A stretch of 64,000 bases of DNA from Pseudomonas gessardii (lineage in GTDB: Bacteria > Pseudomonadota > Gammaproteobacteria > Pseudomonadales > Pseudomonadaceae): contig NZ_MNPU01000008.1 of NCBI RefSeq assembly GCF_001983165.1, positions 106,823 through 170,822 of the forward strand, in the 5' to 3' direction. Under the pieces are notes generated by a model. It worked only from the letters and a program-made list of their open reading frames with translations, ran no database searches and was not told the origin of the DNA. This document shows, piece after piece, positions 9,367 through 18,591 of the stretch (its first letter is position 1; each line of letters opens with the position of its first letter). Both the position numbers and the translations under genes were made by a program.

Positions 9367-9398
9367 GAACCGGCCGCGTTGGAAAATGCGGCCGGTTC
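9367..9398 (-). terminator. Strong hairpin between dapD and csdA
   Basis: GAACCGGCCGC (9367-9377) pairs perfectly with GCGGCCGGTTC (9388-9398), an 11-bp GC-rich stem with a 10-base loop. It lies 20 bases past the dapD stop on the minus strand. There is no long U tract, so it may be a processing or weak termination site. Confidence 0.5.
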
Positions 9399-9418
9399 CG
9401 GTGGCATCGAGTCGCTGC

Positions 9419-10453
9419 TTAGTTGTGAGCGTGCAGCGCTGCGTTCAGTTCGATGGCCGACTTGTGGGTTTTGCACTCCACGGCACCGGTCTCGGAATTG
9501 CGGCGGAACAGCAGGTCGGGCTGACCGGCCAATTCACGGGCCTTGACCACCTTGACCAGTTGGTTCTGCTCGTCGAGCAGCGCCACTTTGGTGCCGGCGG
9601 TCACATACAGGCCCGATTCCACGGTGTTGCGGTCGCCCAATGGGATACCGATACCGGCGTTGGCACCGATCAGGCAGCCTTCGCCGACCTTGATCACAAT
9701 GTTGCCGCCGCCCGACAGGGTGCCCATGGTGGAGCAACCGCCGCCCAGGTCCGAACCCTTGCCGACGAAGACGCCAGCCGATACACGGCCTTCGATCATG
9801 CCCGGGCCTTCGGTGCCGGCGTTGAAGTTGATGAAGCCTTCATGCATCACTGTGGTGCCTTCGCCTACATAGGCGCCCAGGCGCAGGCGTGCGGCATCGG
9901 CGATACGCACACCGGCCGGCACCACGTAGTCGGTCATTTTCGGGAACTTGTCCACCGAGAACACTTCCAGCAGTTCGCCACGCAGGCGTGCTTCCAGCTG
10001 GCGCTCGGCCAGTTCGCCGATGTCGATCGCACCCTGGCTGGTCCAGGCCACGTTCGGCAGTTGCGGGAACACTCCGGCCAGGCTCAGGCCATGGGGCTTG
10101 ACCAGGCGGTGGGACAGCAGGTGCAGCTTGAGGTAGGCCTCTGGGGTGGAGGTCAGCGCGGCGTCTTCGGCCAGCAGGGTGGCGACCAGCGGCTTGTGGC
10201 TTTCGGCCAGGCGCGTCAGCAGGGCGGCCTGGGTGGCATCTACATTTTTCAGGGCGTCGACCAGTTGCGAGGCCTGGGCAATGGTAAACGTGATGGCCTG
10301 GTTGCCTTCGCTATAGCCAAGGATCGGCGCGATGGCGGCGACGATTTCGGCCGAAGGGTTGAGCAACGGTTGCGCGTAAAATACTTCCAGCCAAGCACCT
10401 TGGCGGTTCTGGGTGCCGACGCCGAAGCCCAGGCTGAACAGGGAATTGGACAT
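9419..10453 (-). CDS. dapD: 2,3,4,5-tetrahydropyridine-2,6-dicarboxylate N-succinyltransferase DapD
   Basis: Succinyl-CoA-dependent step of the succinylase branch of diaminopimelate synthesis. The 344-residue length is that of the Pseudomonas/actinobacterial form, longer than the 274-residue enterobacterial one. The C-terminal half carries left-handed beta-helix hexapeptide repeats (for example GAYVGEGTTVMHEGFINF and GGGCSTMGTLSGGGNIVIKV, each quoted in part), with glycine-rich turns. The start at 10453 (MSNSLFSLGFG) fits. It is 32 bases downstream of the ArsC-like gene and probably co-transcribed with it. Confidence 0.94.
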   Translation of the reverse strand: MSNSLFSLGFGVGTQNRQGAWLEVFYAQPLLNPSAEIVAAIAPILGYSEGNQAITFTIAQASQLVDALKNVDATQAALLTRLAESHKPLVATLLAEDAALTSTPEAYLKLHLLSHRLVKPHGLSLAGVFPQLPNVAWTSQGAIDIGELAERQLEARLRGELLEVFSVDKFPKMTDYVVPAGVRIADAARLRLGAYVGEGTTVMHEGFINFNAGTEGPGMIEGRVSAGVFVGKGSDLGGGCSTMGTLSGGGNIVIKVGEGCLIGANAGIGIPLGDRNTVESGLYVTAGTKVALLDEQNQLVKVVKARELAGQPDLLFRRNSETGAVECKTHKSAIELNAALHAHN

Positions 10454-10485
10454 GCTGTTACCTCTGCAAAAATGAAGTGGCTGGC

Positions 10486-10848
10486 CTACTTGAGGGCCGC
10501 CGAATAACTATCTGGCTTGAAGCCAATCAGGGTTCTGTCACCGAGATCGAGCACCGGGCGCTTGATCATCGAGGGTTGTGCGAGCATCAGTTCAATAGCT
10601 TTCGCCTGGTCGAGATCGGCTTTGCGTTCGTCTTCGAGTTTGCGAAAGGTCGTGCCTGCACGGTTCAAAACCACCTGCCAACCGTGCTCGTTGCACCATT
10701 GGGTCAAGTGTTCGCGGTCAATACCGGCCGTCTTGTAGTCATGAAACGTATAGCTGATGGCATTTTCATCGAGCCAGGTACGGGCCTTTTTCATGGTGTC
10801 GCAGGCTTTGATGCCGAAAATTTGTAACTGTTTGTTTTTATTGGGCAT
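10486..10848 (-). CDS. ArsC/Spx-family thioredoxin-fold protein (YffB-like)
   Basis: Small thioredoxin-fold protein of 120 residues with a lone redox cysteine in KACDTMKKAR (Cys16) and the family arginine in TTFRKLEDE. Sequence fits the YffB branch of the ArsC family, whose true substrate is poorly known; glutathione-dependent reductase activity has been suggested. A stand-alone arsenate reductase is less likely because no ars genes are nearby. In many gammaproteobacteria this family sits beside dap genes, as here beside dapD, with 32 bases between them. Confidence 0.82.
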   Translation of the reverse strand: MPNKNKQLQIFGIKACDTMKKARTWLDENAISYTFHDYKTAGIDREHLTQWCNEHGWQVVLNRAGTTFRKLEDERKADLDQAKAIELMLAQPSMIKRPVLDLGDRTLIGFKPDSYSAALK

Positions 10849-10952
10849 ATTTCATTCCTAAAAATCGCCCCAATAGGGTCGCAAAAAATCAGCCAAGGAT
10901 TATGCCACGTAGAACCACTGCGCGCAGGCTACCTGGCCCAAAGGCGGTAAGG

Positions 10953-11255
10953 TCACGCGTAGGCTGCTTGATCCTCTGGAACCAGGCGGATTTCCACGCG
11001 CTGGCCCAGGGCCCGAGCGGCGCTGGCTAAAGTGGCGAGGGTCATGCCCGAGTCATTTTGATCAAGGGCACGGTCCACGGCGGTTCTGCTGGTATGCATC
11101 CGTTCTGCCAGCGCTTTTTTGCTGACTCGCTGATGCTTCATCGCCTGGCTGAGCTGCCAGGCGATAACACGCTTGAGGGCCGCCGCGCAGACCTCTTCGC
11201 CGAGCCCTTGCTCAGCGAGGAAATCATCAAAGTCAGAGCCTATATGTTTGTTCAT
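10953..11255 (-). CDS. HTH antitoxin of a HigBA-type pair
   Basis: 100-residue DNA-binding protein with a helix-turn-helix at about residues 48-70 (VSKKALAERMHTSRTAVDRA). Its start at 11255 (MNKHIGSDF) is 10 bases after the upstream toxin stop, so the pair is one operon with the toxin first, the order typical of HigBA-type modules. The protein would neutralise the toxin and repress the shared promoter; this is family knowledge. A longer frame extending into the toxin gene is rejected. The C-terminus is variable-looking (QRVEIRLVPEDQAAYA). Confidence 0.8.
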   Translation of the reverse strand: MNKHIGSDFDDFLAEQGLGEEVCAAALKRVIAWQLSQAMKHQRVSKKALAERMHTSRTAVDRALDQNDSGMTLATLASAARALGQRVEIRLVPEDQAAYA

Positions 11256-11265
11256 GTGTTGTACC

Positions 11266-11607
11266 TCATAACCTTGCCTTGCGCTGCTTGGCGGTTGCCA
11301 TGTCGTGCGCCGGTGTTTTTTGGCTTTTCTTGATGAAGCCATGGAGTAGCACCGTGTTGCTGCCGACCACCGTGAAGATAATGCGGGTGATGGTGTCTTC
11401 CAGGTCAGCCCTGACCTCCCATAGCCCGGAATCGAGCTTGCGCACCACGGGCATGCCGATTGGCCATCCCAGTTGCACAGTTTTTATTTCCACTCCAATG
11501 AGTCGTCGATGTTCACGAGGTAAGTTTGTCAGCCATTCACGTACCGGCTCGTTACCTGCGTCAGTGCGAAAAAAACTCACATGTAAAGTGAGTGGGTTTT
11601 TACTCAT
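11266..11607 (-). CDS. RelE/HigB-like toxin (Gp49-type)
   Basis: 113-residue basic protein resembling the phage Gp49/HigB branch of the RelE superfamily, which cleave mRNA in association with the ribosome. Visible family features are an N-terminal strand and a conserved PVREWLTNLP segment, the KLDSGLWEVRADLEDTITRI beta region in the centre, and a lysine-rich FIKKSQKTP tail segment. It precedes the HTH antitoxin by 10 bases. The module stands alone between dapD/ArsC and a Na+/H+ antiporter, with no other mobile genes. Toxic activity is inferred from family and layout only. Confidence 0.8.
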   Translation of the reverse strand: MSKNPLTLHVSFFRTDAGNEPVREWLTNLPREHRRLIGVEIKTVQLGWPIGMPVVRKLDSGLWEVRADLEDTITRIIFTVVGSNTVLLHGFIKKSQKTPAHDMATAKQRKARL

Positions 11608-11799
11608 GTGTCGAAGTGTACCTAAAATGGTGCATTTTTCAATGTGTCGCTCTCCAGTCCGCCATCCATGGGGCTTGGCCCTGGCTGCGACTTATGTGCA
11701 ACGGTCATGGAGCAGCATAGGCAGCTAATATGGCACTTCAAAGGCGCGTTGCTGCCTCAAGTGTGTCATCGCAAGTCGATTGTCCGGGAACCCCGCTTT

Positions 11800-13443
11800 A
11801 TGCAAACCGCCTACACCGTTCTTATCCTGCTGATGCTGGTCAGCGTTTCGCGTCTGGTCGGGCGTGTGATCCCTTTGCCGTTGCCATTGGTGCAGATTGC
11901 CGCCGGTGCCTTGCTGGCATGGCCGACCCTGGGGCTGCATGTGGCCCTGGACCCGGAATTGTTTCTTTTTCTGTTCCTGCCGCCGCTGCTTTTTTCTGAT
12001 GGCTGGCGCATGCCCAAGCGTGAGCTGTGGCGCCTGCGTGGGCCGATCCTGACGCTGGCAGTGGGGCTGGTGCTGTTTACCGTGGTGGGCGCCGGGTATT
12101 TTATCCACTGGCTGCTGCCGAGCATTCCGCTGCCGGTGGCCTTCGCCCTGGCGGCCGTTTTATCGCCGACGGATGCGGTGGCCGTGTCGGCGATTTCCCA
12201 GAACCGCTTGCCCACCCCCTTGATGCACATGCTCCAGGGCGAAGCCTTGATGAACGATGCGTCGGGCCTGGTGACCTTCAAGTTCGCCCTGGTGGCCGCG
12301 CTGACCGGGGTGTTTTCCCTGGCTGATGCCAGCCTGACGTTTGTGCTGGTGGCGGTCGGTGGCCTGGCCATCGGCGTGGCCCTGAGCTGGCTGGTGGGGC
12401 GCCTGCGGGCCTGGATGATTGCCCGGGGTTGGGATGACCCGGCGACCCATGTGGTGTTTATGTTGCTGCTGCCGTTCGCTGCTTATGTACTGGCCGAGCG
12501 TCTGGGGGCGTCGGGGATTCTGTCGGCGGTGGCGGCGGGCATGATGCAGAGCTGGCTGGACCTGCTGCCACGCCAGACCAGTACGCGCTTGCTCAATCGC
12601 AGTGTCTGGTCGCTGTTGGAGTTTGCTTTCAACGGTTTGATCTTCCTGCTGCTGGGCCTGCAATTGCCGGACATCATCAAGGCGGTAACCAGCCACGAAG
12701 CCACGCTGTGGCCGACCTTGCTCTATCGCTGCCTGGATGTGATCGCGATCTTCCTGGTGCTGCTGGTGCTGCGGTTTATCTGGGTGCAGAGCATCTGGCG
12801 CCTGTCCGGCCTGCTGCGGCGCCTGCGCGGTAAAAGCGAGCTGACCCTGGTGCCAACCGCCCGGTCCTGCTGGCTCTTGACGGTTGGCGGGGTGCGCGGG
12901 GCAGTGACCCTGGCCGGTGTGATGTCCGTGCCGTTGCTGTTGGCACCCGGCCAGGCGTTTCCCGAGCGTGACTTGCTGATCTTTATTGCCGCTGGGGTGA
13001 TCCTGTTGTCGTTGGTCGCCGCCTGTATTGCCTTGCCGCTGTTGCTGCGGGGGATCGAAAAGAGCCCGGATGACAAGCGGCGTGGCGAGGTGCGCGATGC
13101 CTGGAAAAAAACTGCCGAGGCGGCGATTCATGCCCTGGAGGTGGAGGAAACCGCCGACGGGGTGCCCCTGGACGCGACCCAGGCCGCATTGGCGGCGGAG
13201 CTCAAGGCCCGGATCATGTCGGAATACCGCCATCAGTTGGAGGTATTCAACGACTCGGCCGAAGCCCAGGCACTGGCGCTGCAGATGGATCACCTGGAGC
13301 GTAAATGGCGGCTCAAGGCTTTGCGCGCGCAACGCTTGGAGCTGTATAGCCTGAGTCGCCATCACCAGATTGGTGATGATGTGCTACGCGAAGTGTTGGC
13401 GGACCTGGATATGAGTGAGGCGAACCTGGGGACTCAGAAATAG
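11800..13443 (+). CDS. CPA1-family Na+/H+ antiporter (NhaP/YjcE type)
   Basis: Inner-membrane antiporter that exchanges protons for Na+ or K+. Of 547 residues, the first 420 or so hold about 12 hydrophobic segments and the rest is a cytoplasmic, charged tail. CPA1 transport motifs are LSPTDAVAV (Asp125) and GEALMNDASGLV (Asn152-Asp153), the ND pair of electroneutral exchangers. The start at 11800 (MQTAYTVLIL) is chosen because the membrane domain begins there; the frame is open to 11644 but the added residues are not family-like. It is monocistronic, convergent with the astacin-like gene. Confidence 0.9.
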   Translation: MQTAYTVLILLMLVSVSRLVGRVIPLPLPLVQIAAGALLAWPTLGLHVALDPELFLFLFLPPLLFSDGWRMPKRELWRLRGPILTLAVGLVLFTVVGAGYFIHWLLPSIPLPVAFALAAVLSPTDAVAVSAISQNRLPTPLMHMLQGEALMNDASGLVTFKFALVAALTGVFSLADASLTFVLVAVGGLAIGVALSWLVGRLRAWMIARGWDDPATHVVFMLLLPFAAYVLAERLGASGILSAVAAGMMQSWLDLLPRQTSTRLLNRSVWSLLEFAFNGLIFLLLGLQLPDIIKAVTSHEATLWPTLLYRCLDVIAIFLVLLVLRFIWVQSIWRLSGLLRRLRGKSELTLVPTARSCWLLTVGGVRGAVTLAGVMSVPLLLAPGQAFPERDLLIFIAAGVILLSLVAACIALPLLLRGIEKSPDDKRRGEVRDAWKKTAEAAIHALEVEETADGVPLDATQAALAAELKARIMSEYRHQLEVFNDSAEAQALALQMDHLERKWRLKALRAQRLELYSLSRHHQIGDDVLREVLADLDMSEANLGTQK

Positions 13444-13614
13444 CCCCCATGCGTTCGGCAGGCGTGTCGTTGCGGGTGGGCACGAGTCGATGGATGGGGA
13501 TGTCAGGGGATAACGGGGTTATCAGGCTCATGGTCTCTGCTCGCTGGGCGGTTCCCAGGTAGTGGAGAGTCAAAGGGGGTTGGTTCCCGGGTTTCAGGTA
13601 AAGCGGCTGTACCT

Positions 13615-14355
13615 TCAGGTATTGATCAAGCTCCTGATTGCGGTATTCAGCAGTTTGCCCAGGGGGGAGTTGTCGGGTGGGTACAGTGAGCGGATGAACT
13701 GTTTGTCACCGTCAGACAGTTGCGTGTTAGTGAAGATCGCATGGCCGTCGTTCATGACCTCTTTGGAATACCCGTAATGCATGATGGAGGCTCGGTCATA
13801 AGCGCTGACTTTGACGTCGTTGTGGTGAAAGGGGTCGATGATGTCGTGATCGGCCTGGCGGCGGGTTTTATCCCGTGACTTATAGTCTTCGTAGATTTTC
13901 TCTTTGTTGATATCCAGCTGGCGGTCCGGGTGTTTGTGCTCGTGCCTCAAGCCCAGGGCGTGGCCGAATTCGTGCTGTATTTTGCCGGCCGTGTAGATTG
14001 ACGGTGTGGCAAATCCGATACTCATGGTCGGTTCCGAGGCGGGTGCTTTTTTTGCGCTGGTGCCCTGCCACGACCAGCCCGCGTTGGTGTTGTTGTCTGC
14101 GGCGATGCGGATGTCGCCGTTGGGGCTGTCGATAAACTTGAAGTACAGGTTGGTGTGCGGCGCCCATTTGTTGATGTTGTCTTTGATCAGGGCCTTTTGC
14201 TCATCGGTCATGTCCAGCAACGAGATTTTCAGCACGGAATGTTGCGGCCACATTTTTTCGGGGGAGACTACCCCGCGTTTGTTCCGGTTGAGGCCGGGCG
14301 TAGGGGCGTCGAGGGGGTGTTGCGCAGGAATGCGGGTTGAAACAGTGAGTGCCAT
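13615..14355 (-). CDS. Astacin-like (M12) zinc metalloprotease, no signal peptide
   Basis: 246-residue protein with the full astacin zinc signature HEFGHALGLRHEHKHPDR: His128, Glu129, His132 and His138, then Asp144. The Met-turn SIMHYG supplies Met192 and Tyr194, the extra astacin ligand. It should therefore be an active endopeptidase. There is no N-terminal signal peptide: the start MALTVSTRIPAQHP is polar. About 80 residues precede the catalytic core and may act as a propeptide-like region. The gene is alone, convergent with the antiporter and downstream of dapC on the same strand. Substrate, export route and host or competitor target are unknown. Confidence 0.85.
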   Translation of the reverse strand: MALTVSTRIPAQHPLDAPTPGLNRNKRGVVSPEKMWPQHSVLKISLLDMTDEQKALIKDNINKWAPHTNLYFKFIDSPNGDIRIAADNNTNAGWSWQGTSAKKAPASEPTMSIGFATPSIYTAGKIQHEFGHALGLRHEHKHPDRQLDINKEKIYEDYKSRDKTRRQADHDIIDPFHHNDVKVSAYDRASIMHYGYSKEVMNDGHAIFTNTQLSDGDKQFIRSLYPPDNSPLGKLLNTAIRSLINT

Positions 14356-14442
14356 ATTCTTCCACCCATTATGGTCAATGCTTGACAGGCGTTGGGTGGC
14401 GTTCTTGTGCGTTTGTGTTCCTGCTCAACGGTGTCCAAATGT

Positions 14443-14468
14443 GGTCGCCCCCCACATGGGGGGCGGCC
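14443..14468 (-). terminator. GC-rich hairpin downstream of dapC
   Basis: GGTCGCCCCCC (14443-14453) pairs with GGGGGGCGGCC (14458-14468) around a 4-base loop, with one G-U pair. It lies 10 bases past the dapC stop (minus strand) and before the astacin-like gene. No clear U tract follows. Confidence 0.5.
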
Positions 14469-14477
14469 CACCAGGCA

Positions 14478-15677
14478 TCAACGACGGCGTTGGATAAAGT
14501 CACGAATCCGTTCAGCCGCCTCGACGCATTCGGCCAATGGCGCAACCAATGCCAGGCGTACCCGCCCGGCACCGGGATTAAAACCGTCCACTTCCCGCGA
14601 CAGGTACGAGCCCGGCACCACGGTCACATGCTCCTCCACGAACAAATCGCGGCAGAACGCGGCATCGTCACCCTTGACGTTCGGCCACAGGTAGAAACCA
14701 CCGTCCGGGTTCTGCACGTCCAATACCGGCTTGAGAATCGCCAGCACGGCGTCGAATTTCTGCCGGTACAGGTCACGGTTGGCCTGGACATGGGCCTCGT
14801 CCTGCCACGCGGCGATGCTCGCCAGCTGGGTTTGCACCGGCATGGCGCAGCCGTGGTAGGTGCGGTACAGCAGGAAGGCCTTGAGGATCTCGGCCTCGCC
14901 GGCCACAAACCCGGAGCGCAGGCCCGGCAGGTTGGAGCGCTTGGACAGGCTATGGAATACCACGCAACGCTTGAAGTCCTCGCGCCCCAGCTCCACGCAG
15001 GCGCTGAGCAGGCCTGGCGGTGGGGTTTGCTCGTCGAAGTACAGCTCGCTGTAGCACTCGTCGGCGGCGATCACGAAATCGTACTGGTCGGCCAGGGCAA
15101 TCAGTTTTTTCAGGGTCTCGACCGGGATCAGCGCGCCGGTCGGGTTGCCGGGGGAGCACAGGAACAGGATCTGGCAGCGTTTCCAGATAGCCGGCGTCAC
15201 CGCATCGAAGTCCGGGTTGAAGCCGTTTTCATCCAGGCACGGCAAGTAATGCGGCTTGGCCCCGGCGAGGAACGCTGCGCCTTCGTAGATCTGGTAGAAC
15301 GGGTTTGGGCTGACCACCAGGGCATCGTCGCCGCGGTTGACCACGGTCTGGGTGAAGGCGAACAACGCTTCACGGGTGCCATTGACCGGCAGGATATTGC
15401 GCGCCGGGTCCAGCCAGCCCTGGGGCACGCTGAAACGTCGTTCGCACCAGGCGCCAATCGCCTCGCGCAAGGCAGGAATGCCCAGGGTGGTGGGGTACAC
15501 CGCCATCTGGTCCAGGTTGTTGGCCAGGGCCTGGGCCACGAAATCCGGGGATTTGTGCTTGGGTTCGCCGATGGACAGGGCAATCGGGCGCTTGTCCGGG
15601 TTCGGCGTGACACTGCCCAGCAGGGCGCGCAGTTTCTCGAACGGGTAGGGCTGCAGTTGGTTCAGGGCGTTGTTCAT
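14478..15677 (-). CDS. dapC: Succinyldiaminopimelate transaminase DapC
   Basis: PLP aminotransferase that converts N-succinyl-2-amino-6-ketopimelate to N-succinyl-LL-diaminopimelate with glutamate as donor, between DapD and DapE. The 399-residue length fits, and the PLP lysine is visible in HSLSKRSNLPGLRSGF with the conserved downstream arginine. The start at 15677 (MNNALNQLQPYP) is clear. It precedes glnD in the Pseudomonas order dapC-glnD-map, although a REP pair separates it from glnD here. All three dap genes in the window are on the minus strand but not in one operon. Confidence 0.92.
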   Translation of the reverse strand: MNNALNQLQPYPFEKLRALLGSVTPNPDKRPIALSIGEPKHKSPDFVAQALANNLDQMAVYPTTLGIPALREAIGAWCERRFSVPQGWLDPARNILPVNGTREALFAFTQTVVNRGDDALVVSPNPFYQIYEGAAFLAGAKPHYLPCLDENGFNPDFDAVTPAIWKRCQILFLCSPGNPTGALIPVETLKKLIALADQYDFVIAADECYSELYFDEQTPPPGLLSACVELGREDFKRCVVFHSLSKRSNLPGLRSGFVAGEAEILKAFLLYRTYHGCAMPVQTQLASIAAWQDEAHVQANRDLYRQKFDAVLAILKPVLDVQNPDGGFYLWPNVKGDDAAFCRDLFVEEHVTVVPGSYLSREVDGFNPGAGRVRLALVAPLAECVEAAERIRDFIQRRR

Positions 15678-15736
15678 CGCAAATCTCGTTCAATTCGGTT
15701 GTAAGCATGCGGTCTGTCGGGCGCAGCAGAACTAAA

Positions 15737-15807
15737 TGTGGGAGCGGGCTTGCTCGCGATAGCGGTGTGTCAGGCGAACCGCCATCGCGAGCAAGCCCGC
15801 TCCCACA
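15737..15807. repeat. REP inverted pair (REPIN) between glnD and dapC
   Basis: TGTGGGAGCGGGCTTGCTCG at 15737 is mirrored by CGAGCAAGCCCGCTCCCACA ending at 15807, with a short spacer. It sits between two co-oriented genes of a conserved cluster, so it could uncouple glnD and dapC mRNA levels. Confidence 0.9.
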
Positions 15808-15822
15808 AGGGAAGCTGCGTGT

Positions 15823-18525
15823 TCATATGGATAATCGCATCGTCTGCGCCCCAGGCTCCTGGTTCACGCTCAATTGCGCAACAATGGCGTCCTGCAAGCG
15901 GCGGCACAATTCAGGGTCGGACAGCGGCTGGTTGTCGGCATCGGTAATAAAGAACACATCTTCGACCCGCTCGCCCAGGGTGGCAATCTTGGCGTTCTGC
16001 AACGACAGGTCAAACTCCAGGAAAATCCCGCCGATCCGCGCCAGTAGGCCAGGGCGATCCGGGGCGCTGAGTTCCAGCACCGTCACCGGGCGCTGGGCAT
16101 CGTTGTGGATGGTCACCTGGGGCGCAAAGGCAAAATGCTTGAGCTGGCGCGGCACCCGGCGCTGGATGATGGTCGGGTAGTCGTCGGGGTTGCGCAGGGC
16201 TTCGGTCAGGCCTTCGCGGATCTTTTTCACGCGCTCGGGGTTGTCGCCGATGGACTCGCCTTCGGTGTCGAGCACGATGTAGGTGTCGAGGGTGAACTGG
16301 CTGCTGGAGGTAATCACTCGCGCGTCATGGATATTCAGGTTGAGCTGGTCCATCGCGGCCACGGTCACGGCGAAGAAGTCATGCTGGTCCGGGGCATAGA
16401 TGAAGATCTGCGTGCCGCCCTCGAATTCGCGCTGGGTGGTTTCCTTGATCAGCACCAATGGGCCGCCATCGGCCGGCTGCTGGAGGATCGCGTCGGTGTG
16501 CCAGGCCACATCGCCTGCGGTGTGGCGCAGGAAGTAATCATCGCCCAGTTGCGACCACAGCTGTTCCACATCGTCGGGATCGTTGCCGCCACGCACCAGG
16601 ATATCCAGGGCTGCGCTTTGGGTGCGGCGGATCTGTTCTTCGCGGTCCACCGGGTTCTCCAGGCCGCGACGCAAGGCGCGCTTGGTCTCGGTGTAGAGCT
16701 GGCGCAACAGGCTGGCGCGCCACGAATTCCACAGCGTGGGGTTGGTGGCGTTGATGTCGGAGACGGTCAGCACGTACAGGTAGTCGAGACGGGTTTCGTC
16801 GCTGACGATCTGCGCAAAGTCATGGATCACCTGCGGGTCGGACAAGTCCTTGCGCTGGGCGGTGGTGGACATCACCAGGTGGTTCTGTACCAGCCAGACG
16901 ATCAGGCGGCTGTCCCATTGCGGCAACTGGTGGCGCTGGCAAAAGGCTTGGGCATCCACCGCGCCGATTTCCGAATGGTCGCCATGCCGGCCCTTGCCGA
17001 TATCGTGGTACAGGCCGGCCAGGTAGATCAGCTCGGGCTTGGGCAGCTTGGCCATCAGCTTACTGGCCAGCGGGAATTTTTCCGACACCTGGGTGTATTG
17101 CAGCTTACGCAGGTGTTTGATCAGGTTCAGGGTGTGGGCATCGACCGTATAAATGTGGAACAGGTCATGTTGCATCTGCCCGACAATAAAGCCGAACTCC
17201 GGCAGATAGCGCCCGAGGATGCCGTAGCGGTTCATGCGCCGCAGGTTGCGGTGGATGCCGATCTTGCACTTGAACAGCTCGATAAACAGGCTGGTATTGC
17301 GGATGTCGTGGCGGAACTCGTCATCGATCAGGTGGCGGTTTTCCCGCAGCAGGCGGATGGTATCGGCGCGCACGCCCTTGATTTCCGGTTGCTGGGCCAT
17401 CAGCACGAAGATTTCCAGCATGGCAAAGGGCGTGCGTTTGAACACGTTGTCGTTGCGTGCCTCTATATAGCCATCGTGCAGTTGGAAGCGCGCATTGATC
17501 GGTTGCGGCGGCGCTTCGTCTTCGGGGGCCAGGATCACTTCTTCAAAGTGCTGGATGATCAGGTCGCTGAGCTGGGCGATGCTCATGACCACCCGGTAGT
17601 ACTGTTGCATAAAGCTTTCGATGCTGGTCTTCGCGTCTTCGCCCTCGAAGCCCAGCAGGGTGGCGATGGAGCGCTGGTGGTCGAACAGCAAGCGATCTTC
17701 GGAGCGTGCGGCCAGCATATGCAGGGCGTAGCGCACCTTCCACAAAAACTCCTGGGACGAGGCCAGCAGGGCGTTTTCACTTTCGACCAAAAAGCCTTCG
17801 CCGGCCAGGGCCCGCAGGTTCAGGGTGCCGTACTGGCGCCTGGCTACCCACAAGATGGTCTGGATATCCCGCAGCCCGCCGGGCGAGCCCTTGACGTTGG
17901 GTTCCAGGTTGTATTCGGTGTCGTTGTACTTGTGATGCCGGGCTTTCTGCTCGGTGCGCTTGGCCAGGAAGAACTCCTTGCTCGGCCACATATGCGCAGT
18001 GCTGGTGACTTCCAGCATGCGCTGGCGCAGGCGCTCGGGGCCGCAGATGGTGCGGCTTTCCATCAGGTTGGTGACCACCGTCAGGTCGGCTCGGGCTTCT
18101 TCGGCGCATTCCGCCACCGAGCGCACGCTCTGGCCGACTTCCAGGCCGATGTCCCATAGCAGCGTCAGAAAACGCTCGATGGAATCGCGAAAGATCTCGT
18201 GGTCGGCGCTGTCCAGCAGGATCAGCAGGTCAATGTCGGAGTAGGGGTGCAGTTCGCCCCGGCCGTAGCCGCCGACGGCCACCAGGGCGATATCGGCGTC
18301 CTCGCTCCAGTCGAACTGTTCCCAGGCCTTTTGCAGGATGTTATCGACGAACCAGGCGCGATCCTCGATCAGCCGGCGAATCTCCCGACCGCTGCGAAAG
18401 CGCCCGTCGAGCACCTCGCGGGCCTGGCGGATGGCCTTCTTGAAGGCGGCAATGGGGCTTGCCTTCAGCGCCAGTTCCGCCTGGAACTGGCCGCGGTCGA
18501 AGAGTTCGGGATCCACCTGGGGCAT
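15823..18525 (-). CDS. glnD: [Protein-PII] uridylyltransferase/uridylyl-removing enzyme GlnD
   Basis: Nitrogen sensor that uridylylates PII when glutamine is low and removes UMP when it is high. Of 900 residues, the nucleotidyltransferase domain has [18 protein letters not shown] with Asp97 and Asp99; the HD hydrolase domain follows near residue 500 ([15 protein letters not shown]); two ACT domains that bind glutamine fill the last 200 residues (around 710-790 and 820-895). All domains are intact. It is 66 bases downstream of map on the same strand, the usual Pseudomonas order, and is followed by dapC. Confidence 0.96.
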   Translation of the reverse strand: MPQVDPELFDRGQFQAELALKASPIAAFKKAIRQAREVLDGRFRSGREIRRLIEDRAWFVDNILQKAWEQFDWSEDADIALVAVGGYGRGELHPYSDIDLLILLDSADHEIFRDSIERFLTLLWDIGLEVGQSVRSVAECAEEARADLTVVTNLMESRTICGPERLRQRMLEVTSTAHMWPSKEFFLAKRTEQKARHHKYNDTEYNLEPNVKGSPGGLRDIQTILWVARRQYGTLNLRALAGEGFLVESENALLASSQEFLWKVRYALHMLAARSEDRLLFDHQRSIATLLGFEGEDAKTSIESFMQQYYRVVMSIAQLSDLIIQHFEEVILAPEDEAPPQPINARFQLHDGYIEARNDNVFKRTPFAMLEIFVLMAQQPEIKGVRADTIRLLRENRHLIDDEFRHDIRNTSLFIELFKCKIGIHRNLRRMNRYGILGRYLPEFGFIVGQMQHDLFHIYTVDAHTLNLIKHLRKLQYTQVSEKFPLASKLMAKLPKPELIYLAGLYHDIGKGRHGDHSEIGAVDAQAFCQRHQLPQWDSRLIVWLVQNHLVMSTTAQRKDLSDPQVIHDFAQIVSDETRLDYLYVLTVSDINATNPTLWNSWRASLLRQLYTETKRALRRGLENPVDREEQIRRTQSAALDILVRGGNDPDDVEQLWSQLGDDYFLRHTAGDVAWHTDAILQQPADGGPLVLIKETTQREFEGGTQIFIYAPDQHDFFAVTVAAMDQLNLNIHDARVITSSSQFTLDTYIVLDTEGESIGDNPERVKKIREGLTEALRNPDDYPTIIQRRVPRQLKHFAFAPQVTIHNDAQRPVTVLELSAPDRPGLLARIGGIFLEFDLSLQNAKIATLGERVEDVFFITDADNQPLSDPELCRRLQDAIVAQLSVNQEPGAQTMRLSI

Positions 18526-18591
18526 CGATCGGCTTTCCTTTCTATCTAGGTGTGGTCACAACGTCGCTATCTGGAAAGCCCGCTGCAAGCA

